Positions 46,007 to 53,331 of a stretch of DNA of 64,000 nucleotides are shown one piece after another; the first letter of the stretch is position 1; the number at the start of each line of letters is the position of its first letter. The notes under the pieces are model-generated. The model saw only the letters and a list, made by a program, of their open reading frames with translations. It was not told the DNA's origin and made no database searches. Where the stretch lies: the NCBI RefSeq assembly GCF_016623585.1, contig NZ_JAEHFY010000008.1:1-64000 (forward strand), read 5' to 3'. The position numbers and the translations under genes were made by a program. Origin of the DNA: Pedobacter segetis. GTDB lineage: Bacteria; Bacteroidota; Bacteroidia; Sphingobacteriales; Sphingobacteriaceae.

Positions 46007-46591
46007 ATGCAATTCTCAGATTTAGACTTAGACAAAACATATTCTTATGCAGATTATCTTAAATGGAGGTTTGACGAGCGTTTGGAATTGATCAAAGGTA
46101 AAATCTTTAAAATGACACCTGTGCCTAACAGATTTCATCAGGATTATACAGGTTTTTTATATTATTCTATTTACAATTTTTTAAAACATCAATCTTGTAA
46201 GGTTTACATTGCGCCTTTTGATGTTCGTTTCCCGAAAGAATCTAAGTCTGATAAGCAAGTTTATACCGTGTTACAGCCAGATATTTGTGTAATCTGTGAT
46301 TTATCAAAGTTAGATGAAAGAGGTTGCATTGGTGCACCGGATATTGTAATCGAAATTCTTTCTCCTGGCAACAGTAAAAAGGAGATGAGCAATAAATTTG
46401 ATGTTTATCAAGAACATGGTGTAAAAGAATATTGGATGGTAAGCCCGATTGAAAAAAATTTAGTTAAGTATATTCTACATCCCGATGGTCTTTTTTATGC
46501 CAATCGTCCTTTTATAGAAGGGAATGTCTTAACAACAGCAGTTTTGCCTGGCTTTGAATTAAAAATAGAAGATATTTTTAACCAAGATTAG
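46007..46591 (+). CDS. Uma2-family putative restriction endonuclease (DUF820)
   Basis: From MQFSDLDLDKTYSYADY the protein is 194 residues. Uma2/DUF820 nuclease-fold motifs are RLELIKGKIFKMTP, the PD-(D/E)xK core QPDICVICD (about 99-107) and IVIEILSPGNSKKEM (about 120-135), with the Glu-x-Leu-Ser signature. These proteins are widely expanded in some bacteria; their natural role is unknown. The TTG six codons upstream lies in the -7 box, so it is not used. The gene stands alone between radC and pheT. Confidence 0.82.
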   Translation: MQFSDLDLDKTYSYADYLKWRFDERLELIKGKIFKMTPVPNRFHQDYTGFLYYSIYNFLKHQSCKVYIAPFDVRFPKESKSDKQVYTVLQPDICVICDLSKLDERGCIGAPDIVIEILSPGNSKKEMSNKFDVYQEHGVKEYWMVSPIEKNLVKYILHPDGLFYANRPFIEGNVLTTAVLPGFELKIEDIFNQD

Positions 46592-46832
46592 TTTCTTAGA
46601 ATGAGACAGGTTTTAAATGCTTTCCTTCTTTCTTGTCGTTTAGCTTTGATAACTTTGCGTCTCTGCAGTTAAATAAATTGTTTTAATCAGGGTTTATAGG
46701 ATGTTGAGATAAACAGGATTTTAACGTAAAAATATTTTATCCATCTAGCTGTGTGAAATTTGAGTCTTCAGCGGTTAATAAAAAATGTCTTAATCTAGAG
46801 TTATAGAATTTAATTGTACTAGAATAAACTCA

Positions 46833-46904
46833 TCATCCACCTCTGTTTTTTCTTTGCAAAAACTCTGCAAGCTCCTGTGGTTGCTCCAAAATCCAATCTA
46901 TTTC
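46833..46904 (-). pseudogene. Possible 3' remnant of an unknown gene
   Basis: On the minus strand 23 codons read EIDWILEQPQELAEFLQRK, then NRGG and a stop. A stop codon lies just before it, so there is no start. The composition looks like real protein, but the segment is too short to assign and chance cannot be excluded. Confidence 0.25.
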
Positions 46905-46905
46905 T

Positions 46906-46913
46906 TATTTTTG
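46906..46913 (+). promoter_or_regulatory. -7 box of pheT
   Basis: TATTTTTG lies 19 bases before the ATG. A TTG at 46881-46883 is 22 bases upstream, more than the consensus spacer. Confidence 0.5.
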
Positions 46914-46932
46914 CCTTTCAGAATAAAATTAC

Positions 46933-49329
46933 ATGAAGATTTCCTATAACTGGCTTAAAACCTTTCTAAATACAGATAAAAACCAAGACGAAATTTCTAC
47001 GATACTCACTGCAATAGGTTTGGAGGTAGAAAGTTTAGATAAAGTGCAAGCCATACCCGGTGGGTTAGAAGGTTTGGTAATAGGTTATGTTAAGGAATGT
47101 ACCCAACACCCCAACGCAGATAGGTTGCGCATTACAAAAGTTGATATTGGCAGTGGAGAGGATTTACAGATCGTTTGCGGCGCACCAAATGTAGCCGCTG
47201 GCCAAAAAGTGGTGGTTGCCACAGTAGGTTGCGATGTACACCCAACAGATGGCGAGCCTTTTAAGATCAACAAATCCAAGATCAGGGGCGAAGTTTCTGA
47301 AGGGATGATTTGCGCCGAGGATGAAATTGGCTTGGGCAAAGGGCATGATGGGATTATGGTTTTATCAGAAGATGCGCCGATAGGAACTTTAGCCAAAGAT
47401 TATTTTAAACTTAACGATGATTTTGTTTTCGAGATTGGTTTAACCCCAAACAGGGCCGATGCAGCCTCACACTTAGGTGTTGCCAGAGATTTGGCGGCTT
47501 ATTTAAAGACCAATATCATCAAACCTTCGGTTGATGCTTTTAAAGTTGCAAACCAAAATAATAAAATTGAAGTTGAGGTTTTGGATGTAGATGCCGCTCC
47601 AAGATATTCTGGCGTAACCATTTCTGGCGTTACCGTTCTGGATTCTCCAAAATGGTTAAAAGAAAAGTTAGCTTTAATTGGCTTGCGCCCGATAAACAAT
47701 ATCGTTGATATTACCAATTTTGTGCTGCATGATCTTGGGCAGCCTTTACACGCTTTTGATGCCGATGAAATTATCGGTAAAAAAGTAATCGTTAAAAAAT
47801 GTGCAGAAGGCACAAAATTTACCACTTTAGATGAGGTAGAAAGAACGCTTACCGCTGATGATCTGATGATTTGCGATGCCGAAAAACCGATGTGTATTGC
47901 CGGCGTTTTTGGTGGGGTAGGTTCTGGGGTAAAAGAAAGTACCAAGAATATATTTTTAGAAAGCGCTTATTTTAATGCGGTATCGGTAAGAAAAACCTCT
48001 AAAAGGTTTGGCTTAAAAACAGATGCCTCTTTCCGTTTTGAAAGAGGTACCGATCCAGAAATGACAGTTTTTGCGTTAAAAAGGGCGGCTTTTTTGATCC
48101 AAGAAATTGCAGGTGGGGAAATCAGTTCCGATATTTTTGACCATTACCCAAATCCGGTTGCTCCATTTGAAGTTGAGCTGACTTTTGACCGCGTTCAAAA
48201 ACTGATTGGGAAAGCCATTCCTAAAGGGGAAATTATTTCTATCATCAAATCTTTGGATATTGATATCATAAAAGAAACTACCGATGTACTTTCATTAAAA
48301 GTACCAACTTACAGGGTAGATGTTACCCGCCCTGTTGATGTGATCGAAGAGATATTGAGGATTTATGGTTATGATAACATCGAAATTCCCCAAAAAGTGA
48401 ATGCGTCTTTGAACGTTTCGCCAAAACCTGATAAAGAAACCCTACAAAATACCATTGCAGATATGTTGACTGCAAACGGTTTTTATGAGGTCCTGTCTAA
48501 TTCGTTAACAAAATCTTCTTACTCTAAAGATATTGATAAGGCCGTTAAAATTTTAAACCCCTTAAGTTCTGATTTAGACGTGATGCGCCAAAGTATGCTT
48601 TATTCTGGTTTAGAAGCGGTTGCTTATAACCAAAACCGAAGAACCGCCGATGTGAAGTTTTACGAGTTTGGCAAAACATATCAAACAGAAAACGGAAAGT
48701 ATAAGGAAGCCAACCATCTTGCTGTTTTTATGAGTGGCAAGGCCGAGGTAGAACAATGGAACCAAACCGGTAAAACAATCGGTTTCTATCATTTAAAGGC
48801 AGTTGTTGATGGAATTCTGAAAAGATTGAACATTGATAAATTACAATCCGATACTATTGAAAGTGATGGTTTTTCTTACGGGATTGCTTACAGAAAAGGT
48901 GCTAAAGCATTGGTTAGTTTTGGTGCGGTAGCTCCAAAAGAACTGAAAAAGGCCGATGTTTCCAAACCTGTTTTTTATGCGGATATTGATTGGGATATGT
49001 TATTGATGTTGGTAAAAAACAATAAAATAAGCTATCAAGAAGTTTCTAAATTCCCAGCGGTAAGAAGGGATTTATCTATGTTATTGGATAAGGCCGTTAA
49101 TTTTGAGGATTTAAAACGCATTGCCATAAAAACCGAAAAGAGTTTATTGAAAGAAGTAAACGTTTTTGATGTTTACCAAGGTGATAAATTACCTGAAGGA
49201 AAAAAATCTTACGCTTTGAGTTTTATCCTCCAAGATGAAGAGAAAACCTTAACAGATTCACAGATTGACGGTATTATGAAAAAATTAATTGCTAACTTCG
49301 GTAAAGAGGCGGGAGCGGAGATAAGATAG
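46933..49329 (+). CDS. pheT: Phenylalanyl-tRNA synthetase beta subunit
   Basis: A 798-residue protein with the N-terminal tRNA-binding domain (LVIGYVKECTQHPNADRLRI, about 47-66, and VCGAPNVAAGQKV), the B3/B4 editing region (about 210-380), the B5 domain, the catalytic-like core and the C-terminal FDX-ACB domain (KFPAVRRDLSMLLDKAVNF, about 703). It works with PheS, which is not in the window. Complete and of family length. Followed by an intergenic repeat. Confidence 0.96.
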   Translation: MKISYNWLKTFLNTDKNQDEISTILTAIGLEVESLDKVQAIPGGLEGLVIGYVKECTQHPNADRLRITKVDIGSGEDLQIVCGAPNVAAGQKVVVATVGCDVHPTDGEPFKINKSKIRGEVSEGMICAEDEIGLGKGHDGIMVLSEDAPIGTLAKDYFKLNDDFVFEIGLTPNRADAASHLGVARDLAAYLKTNIIKPSVDAFKVANQNNKIEVEVLDVDAAPRYSGVTISGVTVLDSPKWLKEKLALIGLRPINNIVDITNFVLHDLGQPLHAFDADEIIGKKVIVKKCAEGTKFTTLDEVERTLTADDLMICDAEKPMCIAGVFGGVGSGVKESTKNIFLESAYFNAVSVRKTSKRFGLKTDASFRFERGTDPEMTVFALKRAAFLIQEIAGGEISSDIFDHYPNPVAPFEVELTFDRVQKLIGKAIPKGEIISIIKSLDIDIIKETTDVLSLKVPTYRVDVTRPVDVIEEILRIYGYDNIEIPQKVNASLNVSPKPDKETLQNTIADMLTANGFYEVLSNSLTKSSYSKDIDKAVKILNPLSSDLDVMRQSMLYSGLEAVAYNQNRRTADVKFYEFGKTYQTENGKYKEANHLAVFMSGKAEVEQWNQTGKTIGFYHLKAVVDGILKRLNIDKLQSDTIESDGFSYGIAYRKGAKALVSFGAVAPKELKKADVSKPVFYADIDWDMLLMLVKNNKISYQEVSKFPAVRRDLSMLLDKAVNFEDLKRIAIKTEKSLLKEVNVFDVYQGDKLPEGKKSYALSFILQDEEKTLTDSQIDGIMKKLIANFGKEAGAEIR

Positions 49330-49717
49330 ATTTTCGCAGAAGACTTAAAGGTGTAAGTTCTAATGCTCATTAATGATTTATTGGTTAGAATTTATAAATA
49401 AATAACAGATTTATATTGCGACAATATAAGGCGTTAACGATAGGAACGGCATCCTTTTTTTGCTCTTGTCACTTAGCAAATAGCAAAAAAAGATATAGTG
49501 GATAGCGTGTTAAAACGCACAAATAATTATAAAAACTAAAGATTAAAAGTGAAGATAATATACTCTTCTCAATTGAAAATAGCTGAAAAAGCGAGTATTA
49601 GAAAAGTAGAAAGCTTAATTTTATTATTTCCGAAACGAAAAGATAAAACCGATAATAAAAACAACAAAAAAGAAATAATAATATCAACCAACAAAAAATA
49701 AAATTCAAATAAAATAA
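49330..49717. other. Intergenic region between pheT and the coiled-coil gene
   Basis: No gene is visible in these 388 bases. The first half carries the dispersed repeat copy 4 (49431-49518). The second half is A-rich with few structured elements and must hold the promoter of the zapB-like/zapA operon, though no TAnnTTTG box is evident. Confidence 0.6.
49431..49518. repeat. Dispersed foldable intergenic repeat, copy 4
   Basis: The cleanest copy: GCGTTAACGATAGGAACGGC, then ATCC and a run of T, an internal stem TTTTTTTGCT / AGCAAAAAAA, then GATATAGTGGATAGCG and GTTAAAACGC. The outer ends GCGTTAAC and GTTAAAACGC are imperfect inverted repeats, so the whole unit can form one long interrupted hairpin. 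Confidence 0.8.
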
Positions 49718-50008
49718 ATGTCTGTAATTGCTAAGAAATTAGATCAGGTGTTGGATCGCACCCAAAAGCTGGTAGATTTGTCTAAAGCTTTACAAGAGCA
49801 TAACGACTTGTTAAATCTGGAAAACGAGAGCTTGAAAGTAGCCTTGGAAACCAGTGAAAATAAGCGAAAAGATCTGGAAGAAAAGCTGCGGGTTTTGAAG
49901 ATAGCAAAAAGTTTAGAGGGAACTAGTGAGAAAACATTTGACATAAAGCAAAAAATTAACGAATTTGTGCGGGAAATAGATAAGTGTATTGTATTGCTTA
50001 ATAAGTGA
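49718..50008 (+). CDS. Coiled-coil protein, ZapB-like
   Basis: A 96-residue, almost entirely helical protein with a heptad coiled coil (LDQVLDRTQKLVDLSKALQE split as LDQVLDRTQKLVDLSK and ALQE; NENESLKVALETSENKRK). Its location directly before zapA suggests a ZapB-like cell-division factor that pairs with ZapA at the Z ring; there is no direct sequence proof. It overlaps the long version of the zapA ORF by four bases. Confidence 0.65.
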   Translation: MSVIAKKLDQVLDRTQKLVDLSKALQEHNDLLNLENESLKVALETSENKRKDLEEKLRVLKIAKSLEGTSEKTFDIKQKINEFVREIDKCIVLLNK

Positions 50009-50031
50009 TACATTGTGAACCTAATGCTAAG

Positions 50032-50328
50032 ATGGGAGAAATCTCGATAAAAATAAATATTGCCGACCGTGTTTATCCCTTAAAGATCAACATGGAAGAG
50101 GAAGAAGTGGTGAGGAGAGCTGCCAAATTGATCAATGACCGTATTAAAGAACTTCAAGAGAAGTATGCGGTTAAAGATAAACAGGACTTGCTTTCTATGT
50201 GTGTGTTACATTACGCCTCTGCAAGCATACATGCAGAAAAGAAGGCGAGTAATGAAGATACGGATGTAGCAGAGAAGGTTTACCAATTAGATAGCTTGTT
50301 AAACGATTTTTTTACCGACGCAAAATAA
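50032..50328 (+). CDS. zapA: Cell division protein ZapA
   Basis: From MGEISIKINIADRVYPL the protein is 98 residues. ZapA is recognised by the N-terminal strand pattern, the MEEEEVVRRAAKLINDRI helix and the coiled-coil C-terminus. It binds FtsZ and stabilises the Z ring. The longer ORF starts at GTG 50005 but the family start is here. It is followed by a predicted 6S RNA and rny, the same order seen in other Bacteroidota as far as I recall. Confidence 0.85.
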   Translation: MGEISIKINIADRVYPLKINMEEEEVVRRAAKLINDRIKELQEKYAVKDKQDLLSMCVLHYASASIHAEKKASNEDTDVAEKVYQLDSLLNDFFTDAK

Positions 50329-50349
50329 CGTTCTTTATATAAGCATATA

Positions 50350-50526
50350 AGATCTAACCGTGTTAGATTTTAGGTTTCACTATTAAAAAACTTAACACTT
50401 CGATATAAAGAAGGGTTACAAAAGCATCATTCATTTGGCATTTGCCATCTGTTTACGGCTTAAACCCTAAACGTGATCGATAAGTTTACGATACATGAGG
50501 TCTAAAATTTAATGCGGTTTTTTTTT
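50350..50526 (+). ncRNA. ssrS: Probable 6S RNA
   Basis: Between zapA and rny, 5' bases from 50356 (AACCG..TTA.ATTTTAG) pair with 3' bases ending at 50519 (CTAAAATTTAATGCGGTT) to form a long interrupted closing stem, and a run of T follows (50518-50526), giving an intrinsic terminator. Further in, AGGGTT pairs with AACCCT and ACTT..CGAT with ATCG..AAGT, leaving a central unpaired bubble. Size (~170 nt), rod shape, bubble and position next to zapA fit 6S RNA, which binds sigma70-type RNA polymerase. Sequence conservation was not tested. Confidence 0.7.
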
Positions 50527-50545
50527 ACAATTTTAATTACGATTT

Positions 50546-52108
50546 ATGGAAATATTGATTTACTTGATTATTGCAATAGTGGCCCTAGGGCTAGGTATTG
50601 TGATAGGAAGATTTTTATTAAGACAACTTTTGAAGCAGCAGGAAGTTGCGGCGCAGAATAAAGTTAAAAAGATTTTAAGGGAGGCAGAAAGCAAGGCCGA
50701 GATACTAAAAAAAGACAAACTTTTAGAAGCAAAAGAGAAATTTTTGCAAATGAAAGCCGATCATGAGCAAGAGATCAACCAAAAGAATGTTGCCGCCGCA
50801 CAGCGGGAAAACACTTTAAAACAGAAAGAACAATCTTTAAACGCAAAGATCGATAATGCTGCAAAAAGAGAGCAGGAATTAGAAAAAGCAAAGGAAAATT
50901 TCGAGCGACAAGCCGAGATCTTAAAGAACAAACAAGAAGAGGCTGAAACATTAAAAAGTCAGCATATTGTACAATTAGAGGCTATTGCTGGTTTATCTGC
51001 TGATGAGGCAAAAGAGCAATTGGTATCAAATTTAAAAGAAGAAGCCCGCACAAACGCAATGGCATCTATTAAAGATATTGTTGATGATGCAAGGTTAACA
51101 GCCGCAAAAGAAGCCAAGAAAGTGGTTATACAAACCATACAACGTACCGCAACAGAATCTGCAATTGAAAATACAGTTTCTATTTTTAACATAGAGAACG
51201 ATGAGATCAAAGGAAGGATCATTGGCCGCGAGGGTAGAAATATTAGGGCCTTAGAAGCTGCAACGGGGATCGAGATTATAGTTGATGATACGCCAGAAGC
51301 AATTATCTTATCGGGATTTGATCCGGTTAGAAGAGAGATTGCCCGTTTGGCGCTGCACCGTTTGGTAACCGACGGGCGTATCCACCCGGCCAGGATCGAG
51401 GAAGTTGTTGCCAAAACGCAAAAACAGATTGAAGAAGAAATAGTAGAGATCGGCGAACGTACGGTTATAGATCTTGGAATACATGGTTTGCACCCAGAAT
51501 TGATCAGGATGGTTGGCAGGATGCGTTACCGTTCTTCTTATGGCCAAAATTTGTTGCAACACTCTCGGGAGGTAGCCAATTTTTGCGCAACCATGGCATC
51601 TGAGCTGGGTTTAAATGCTAAAATGGCAAAAAGGGCTGGTTTGCTCCATGATATTGGTAAAGTGCCAGATGATAACCCAGAATTGCCTCACGCAATTTTA
51701 GGGATGCAACTGGCAGAGAAATATAAAGAACATCCCGAGATTTGCAACGCCATTGGTGCACACCATGATGAAATTGAGATGACTTCTATGATCTCGCCAA
51801 TTATCCAGGCCTGTGATGCTATTTCTGGGGCAAGGCCGGGCGCAAGACGTGAAGTGGTAGAAAGCTACATTAGAAGGTTAAAAGAGCTAGAGAGTTTGGC
51901 GTTATCTTACCCCGGTGTTGAAAAAACCTTTGCCATACAAGCTGGTAGAGAATTACGTGTAGTGGTAGAGAGCGAAAAAATAACCGATGCGCAATCAGAA
52001 ATCTTAGCGGCCGATATCTCTAACCGCATACAAACAGAAATGACCTATCCTGGACAGATTAAGGTAACCGTGATTAGGGAAACCAGGAGTGTAGCTTACG
52101 CTAAATAA
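50546..52108 (+). CDS. rny: Ribonuclease Y
   Basis: A 520-residue protein with an N-terminal membrane anchor ([18 protein letters not shown], about 4-21), a long charged coiled coil (about 25-200), a KH RNA-binding domain ([15 protein letters not shown], about 217-231) and the HD-domain catalytic motif [12 protein letters not shown]...LLHDIGK (His-Asp, about 355-373). It is the endoribonuclease that starts mRNA decay in many Bacteroidota. Complete. It lies 20 bases after the predicted 6S RNA. Confidence 0.94.
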   Translation: MEILIYLIIAIVALGLGIVIGRFLLRQLLKQQEVAAQNKVKKILREAESKAEILKKDKLLEAKEKFLQMKADHEQEINQKNVAAAQRENTLKQKEQSLNAKIDNAAKREQELEKAKENFERQAEILKNKQEEAETLKSQHIVQLEAIAGLSADEAKEQLVSNLKEEARTNAMASIKDIVDDARLTAAKEAKKVVIQTIQRTATESAIENTVSIFNIENDEIKGRIIGREGRNIRALEAATGIEIIVDDTPEAIILSGFDPVRREIARLALHRLVTDGRIHPARIEEVVAKTQKQIEEEIVEIGERTVIDLGIHGLHPELIRMVGRMRYRSSYGQNLLQHSREVANFCATMASELGLNAKMAKRAGLLHDIGKVPDDNPELPHAILGMQLAEKYKEHPEICNAIGAHHDEIEMTSMISPIIQACDAISGARPGARREVVESYIRRLKELESLALSYPGVEKTFAIQAGRELRVVVESEKITDAQSEILAADISNRIQTEMTYPGQIKVTVIRETRSVAYAK

Positions 52109-52173
52109 AGAAATATATTTGAGACAGTAGGTTTGAGAACTTATTGCTATCTTTAAAAATAGATTTTGAAATT

Positions 52174-52485
52174 ATGGACGCTACATTAAAATTAAAAGTT
52201 TCAGAGATTTTTGTGAGGTATAAATTTTCAAACGAAGATGCTGGTTTTATTTCTGAAGTATTGGATGAGATTGATGATAGGCAACATCAAAAATTTGAAG
52301 TAAGCAAAGAATTATTTCTTACTCAAAAAGATAAAGTCGAATTAATTGATAGGATACAAAAAGCAGAAATTTCTCTGTCAGATAAAATTACTAATGTGCA
52401 TAAATCAATTTTTATAGTTGGTTTAGTTCAGTTTTTAGCTATTATCGGTTCTGTATTGGCTATCTTCAATTTTATGCTCAAATAA
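52174..52485 (+). CDS. Small coiled-coil protein with a C-terminal membrane anchor
   Basis: From MDATLKLKVSEIF the protein is 103 residues. It has charged helices (YKFSNEDAGFISEVLDEID; KVELIDRIQKAEISLSDK) and one C-terminal hydrophobic segment (SIFIVGLVQFLAIIGSVLAIF). The shape resembles tail-anchored proteins of unknown role; DUF1640-type proteins have the same layout but the match is not proven. Tandem -7 boxes (52114-52121, 52128-52135) lie upstream, so the ORF start 10 codons earlier is rejected. Confidence 0.55.
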   Translation: MDATLKLKVSEIFVRYKFSNEDAGFISEVLDEIDDRQHQKFEVSKELFLTQKDKVELIDRIQKAEISLSDKITNVHKSIFIVGLVQFLAIIGSVLAIFNFMLK

Positions 52486-52506
52486 TCACTTTCCCTAAAT
52501 ATTTTT

Positions 52507-52536
52507 AAAAGCGATGGTTTTTCATCGCTTTTTTTG
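52507..52536 (+). terminator. Terminator of the tail-anchored protein gene
   Basis: AAAGCGATG / CATCGCTTT stem, six-base loop and a T-tract, about 22 bases after the stop. Confidence 0.85.
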
Positions 52537-52722
52537 TTTAGTTAGATCGCTTAAATCTTTGATTTTTAAATTAATCGTATTCAAGAAAGTTTCATAACAT
52601 TCATACAGAATCCTATGTCTCAAACGATGAAGATAATCAAGCTCAATTTCAACATCAATGCACATAAATTTAATATTACCTTTGTTTCGGTTTCAATTAT
52701 GCTAAAAAAGTTAAGAGATAAT

Positions 52723-53223
52723 ATGAAAATAGAAGAAAAAAGAAAAATAGACATCCTTTTCGATAAGTATTCTGAAAGTCATCAAAACCCGACCAATAAA
52801 ATCATCCATTGGGTTTGTGTGCCATTGATAGTTTTTAGCATCATCGGTTTAATTACCGCTATCCCTTTCCCCCATATAGCTTTCTTAGGGAAATACAATA
52901 TGTTTTTAAATTGGTTTTCTTTGGTAATGGCAGCTACTATTTATTATTATTTAAGGCTTTCGCCGATATTATCTTACCTCATGCTTTTCTTTTTTGCAAT
53001 TTGTTATTTCTTTATTGTACAGTTAGAGCATTTAGAAAAAGCCGGTGGGCCAGATCTGTGGCAGGTAAGCTTAATTATCTTTGTTTTAGCCTGGATCGGG
53101 CAATTCATCGGGCATAAAATTGAGGGAAAAAAACCTTCTTTTTTGGATGATTTGAAATTTTTATTGATCGGGCCGCTTTGGCTGATGCACTTTATCTTGA
53201 AAAGATTGAAAATCAGCTATTAA
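52723..53223 (+). CDS. DUF962/Mpo1-like membrane protein
   Basis: From MKIEEKRKIDILFDKY the protein is 166 residues. The start SESHQNPTNKIIHWVCVPL carries the conserved His-x-N and HW motifs of the Mpo1 (DUF962) family, and four hydrophobic helices follow. Yeast Mpo1 is an Fe(II) dioxygenase that alpha-oxidises 2-hydroxy fatty acids; bacterial relatives probably work on lipids, which is inference. The upstream ORF extension to 52615 is rejected because a -7 box (TACCTTTG, 52677-52684) lies inside it; ATG 52699 is a less likely alternative. Confidence 0.75.
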   Translation: MKIEEKRKIDILFDKYSESHQNPTNKIIHWVCVPLIVFSIIGLITAIPFPHIAFLGKYNMFLNWFSLVMAATIYYYLRLSPILSYLMLFFFAICYFFIVQLEHLEKAGGPDLWQVSLIIFVLAWIGQFIGHKIEGKKPSFLDDLKFLLIGPLWLMHFILKRLKISY

Positions 53224-53232
53224 AGTGTATAA

Positions 53233-53310
53233 TTAACGTTAAATTAACATTGTAGTGATGGTTAATTAATCTTTACATAACAAGCCCGTAACATTAGCCT
53301 AATACTTTTG
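53233..53310 (+). promoter_or_regulatory. Six-site 11-bp phased array and promoter of the TonB receptor
   Basis: Six half-sites occur at exact 11-bp steps: TTAACG (53233), TTAACA (53244), GTGATG (53255), TTAATC (53266), ATAACA (53277) and GTAACA (53288). The last begins 15 bp before the -7 box TACTTTTG (53303-53310) and takes the place of a -33 element. Direct repeats with 11-bp period are how PhoB/OmpR-family regulators bind; the TTAACA word resembles the Bacillus PhoP site. The regulator is not in the window. Confidence 0.7.
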
Positions 53311-53331
53311 CAGCAACTAAAACATGCAAAA

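Larger units (their letters stand above)
46592..46932. other. Intergenic region upstream of pheT
   Basis: No intact gene is present in these 341 bases. Short strings such as AACTTTGCGTCTCTGC and ATCAGGGTTTATAGGAT resemble words of dispersed intergenic repeats seen in relatives, which is from memory. A 23-codon minus-strand remnant of protein-like sequence lies at 46833-46904. A -7 box for pheT lies at 46906-46913. Confidence 0.5.

Noticed and set aside
50959-51414. Minus-strand ORF of 151 codons inside rny
   Set aside because: A mirror of the conserved rny KH region. Ser/Ile-rich composition is a typical antisense artefact.
53308-53331. TTG start for the TonB receptor eight codons upstream
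   Set aside because: It lies in the -7 box TACTTTTG, so it would be upstream of the transcript start; the GTG at 53332 gives a clean signal peptide.
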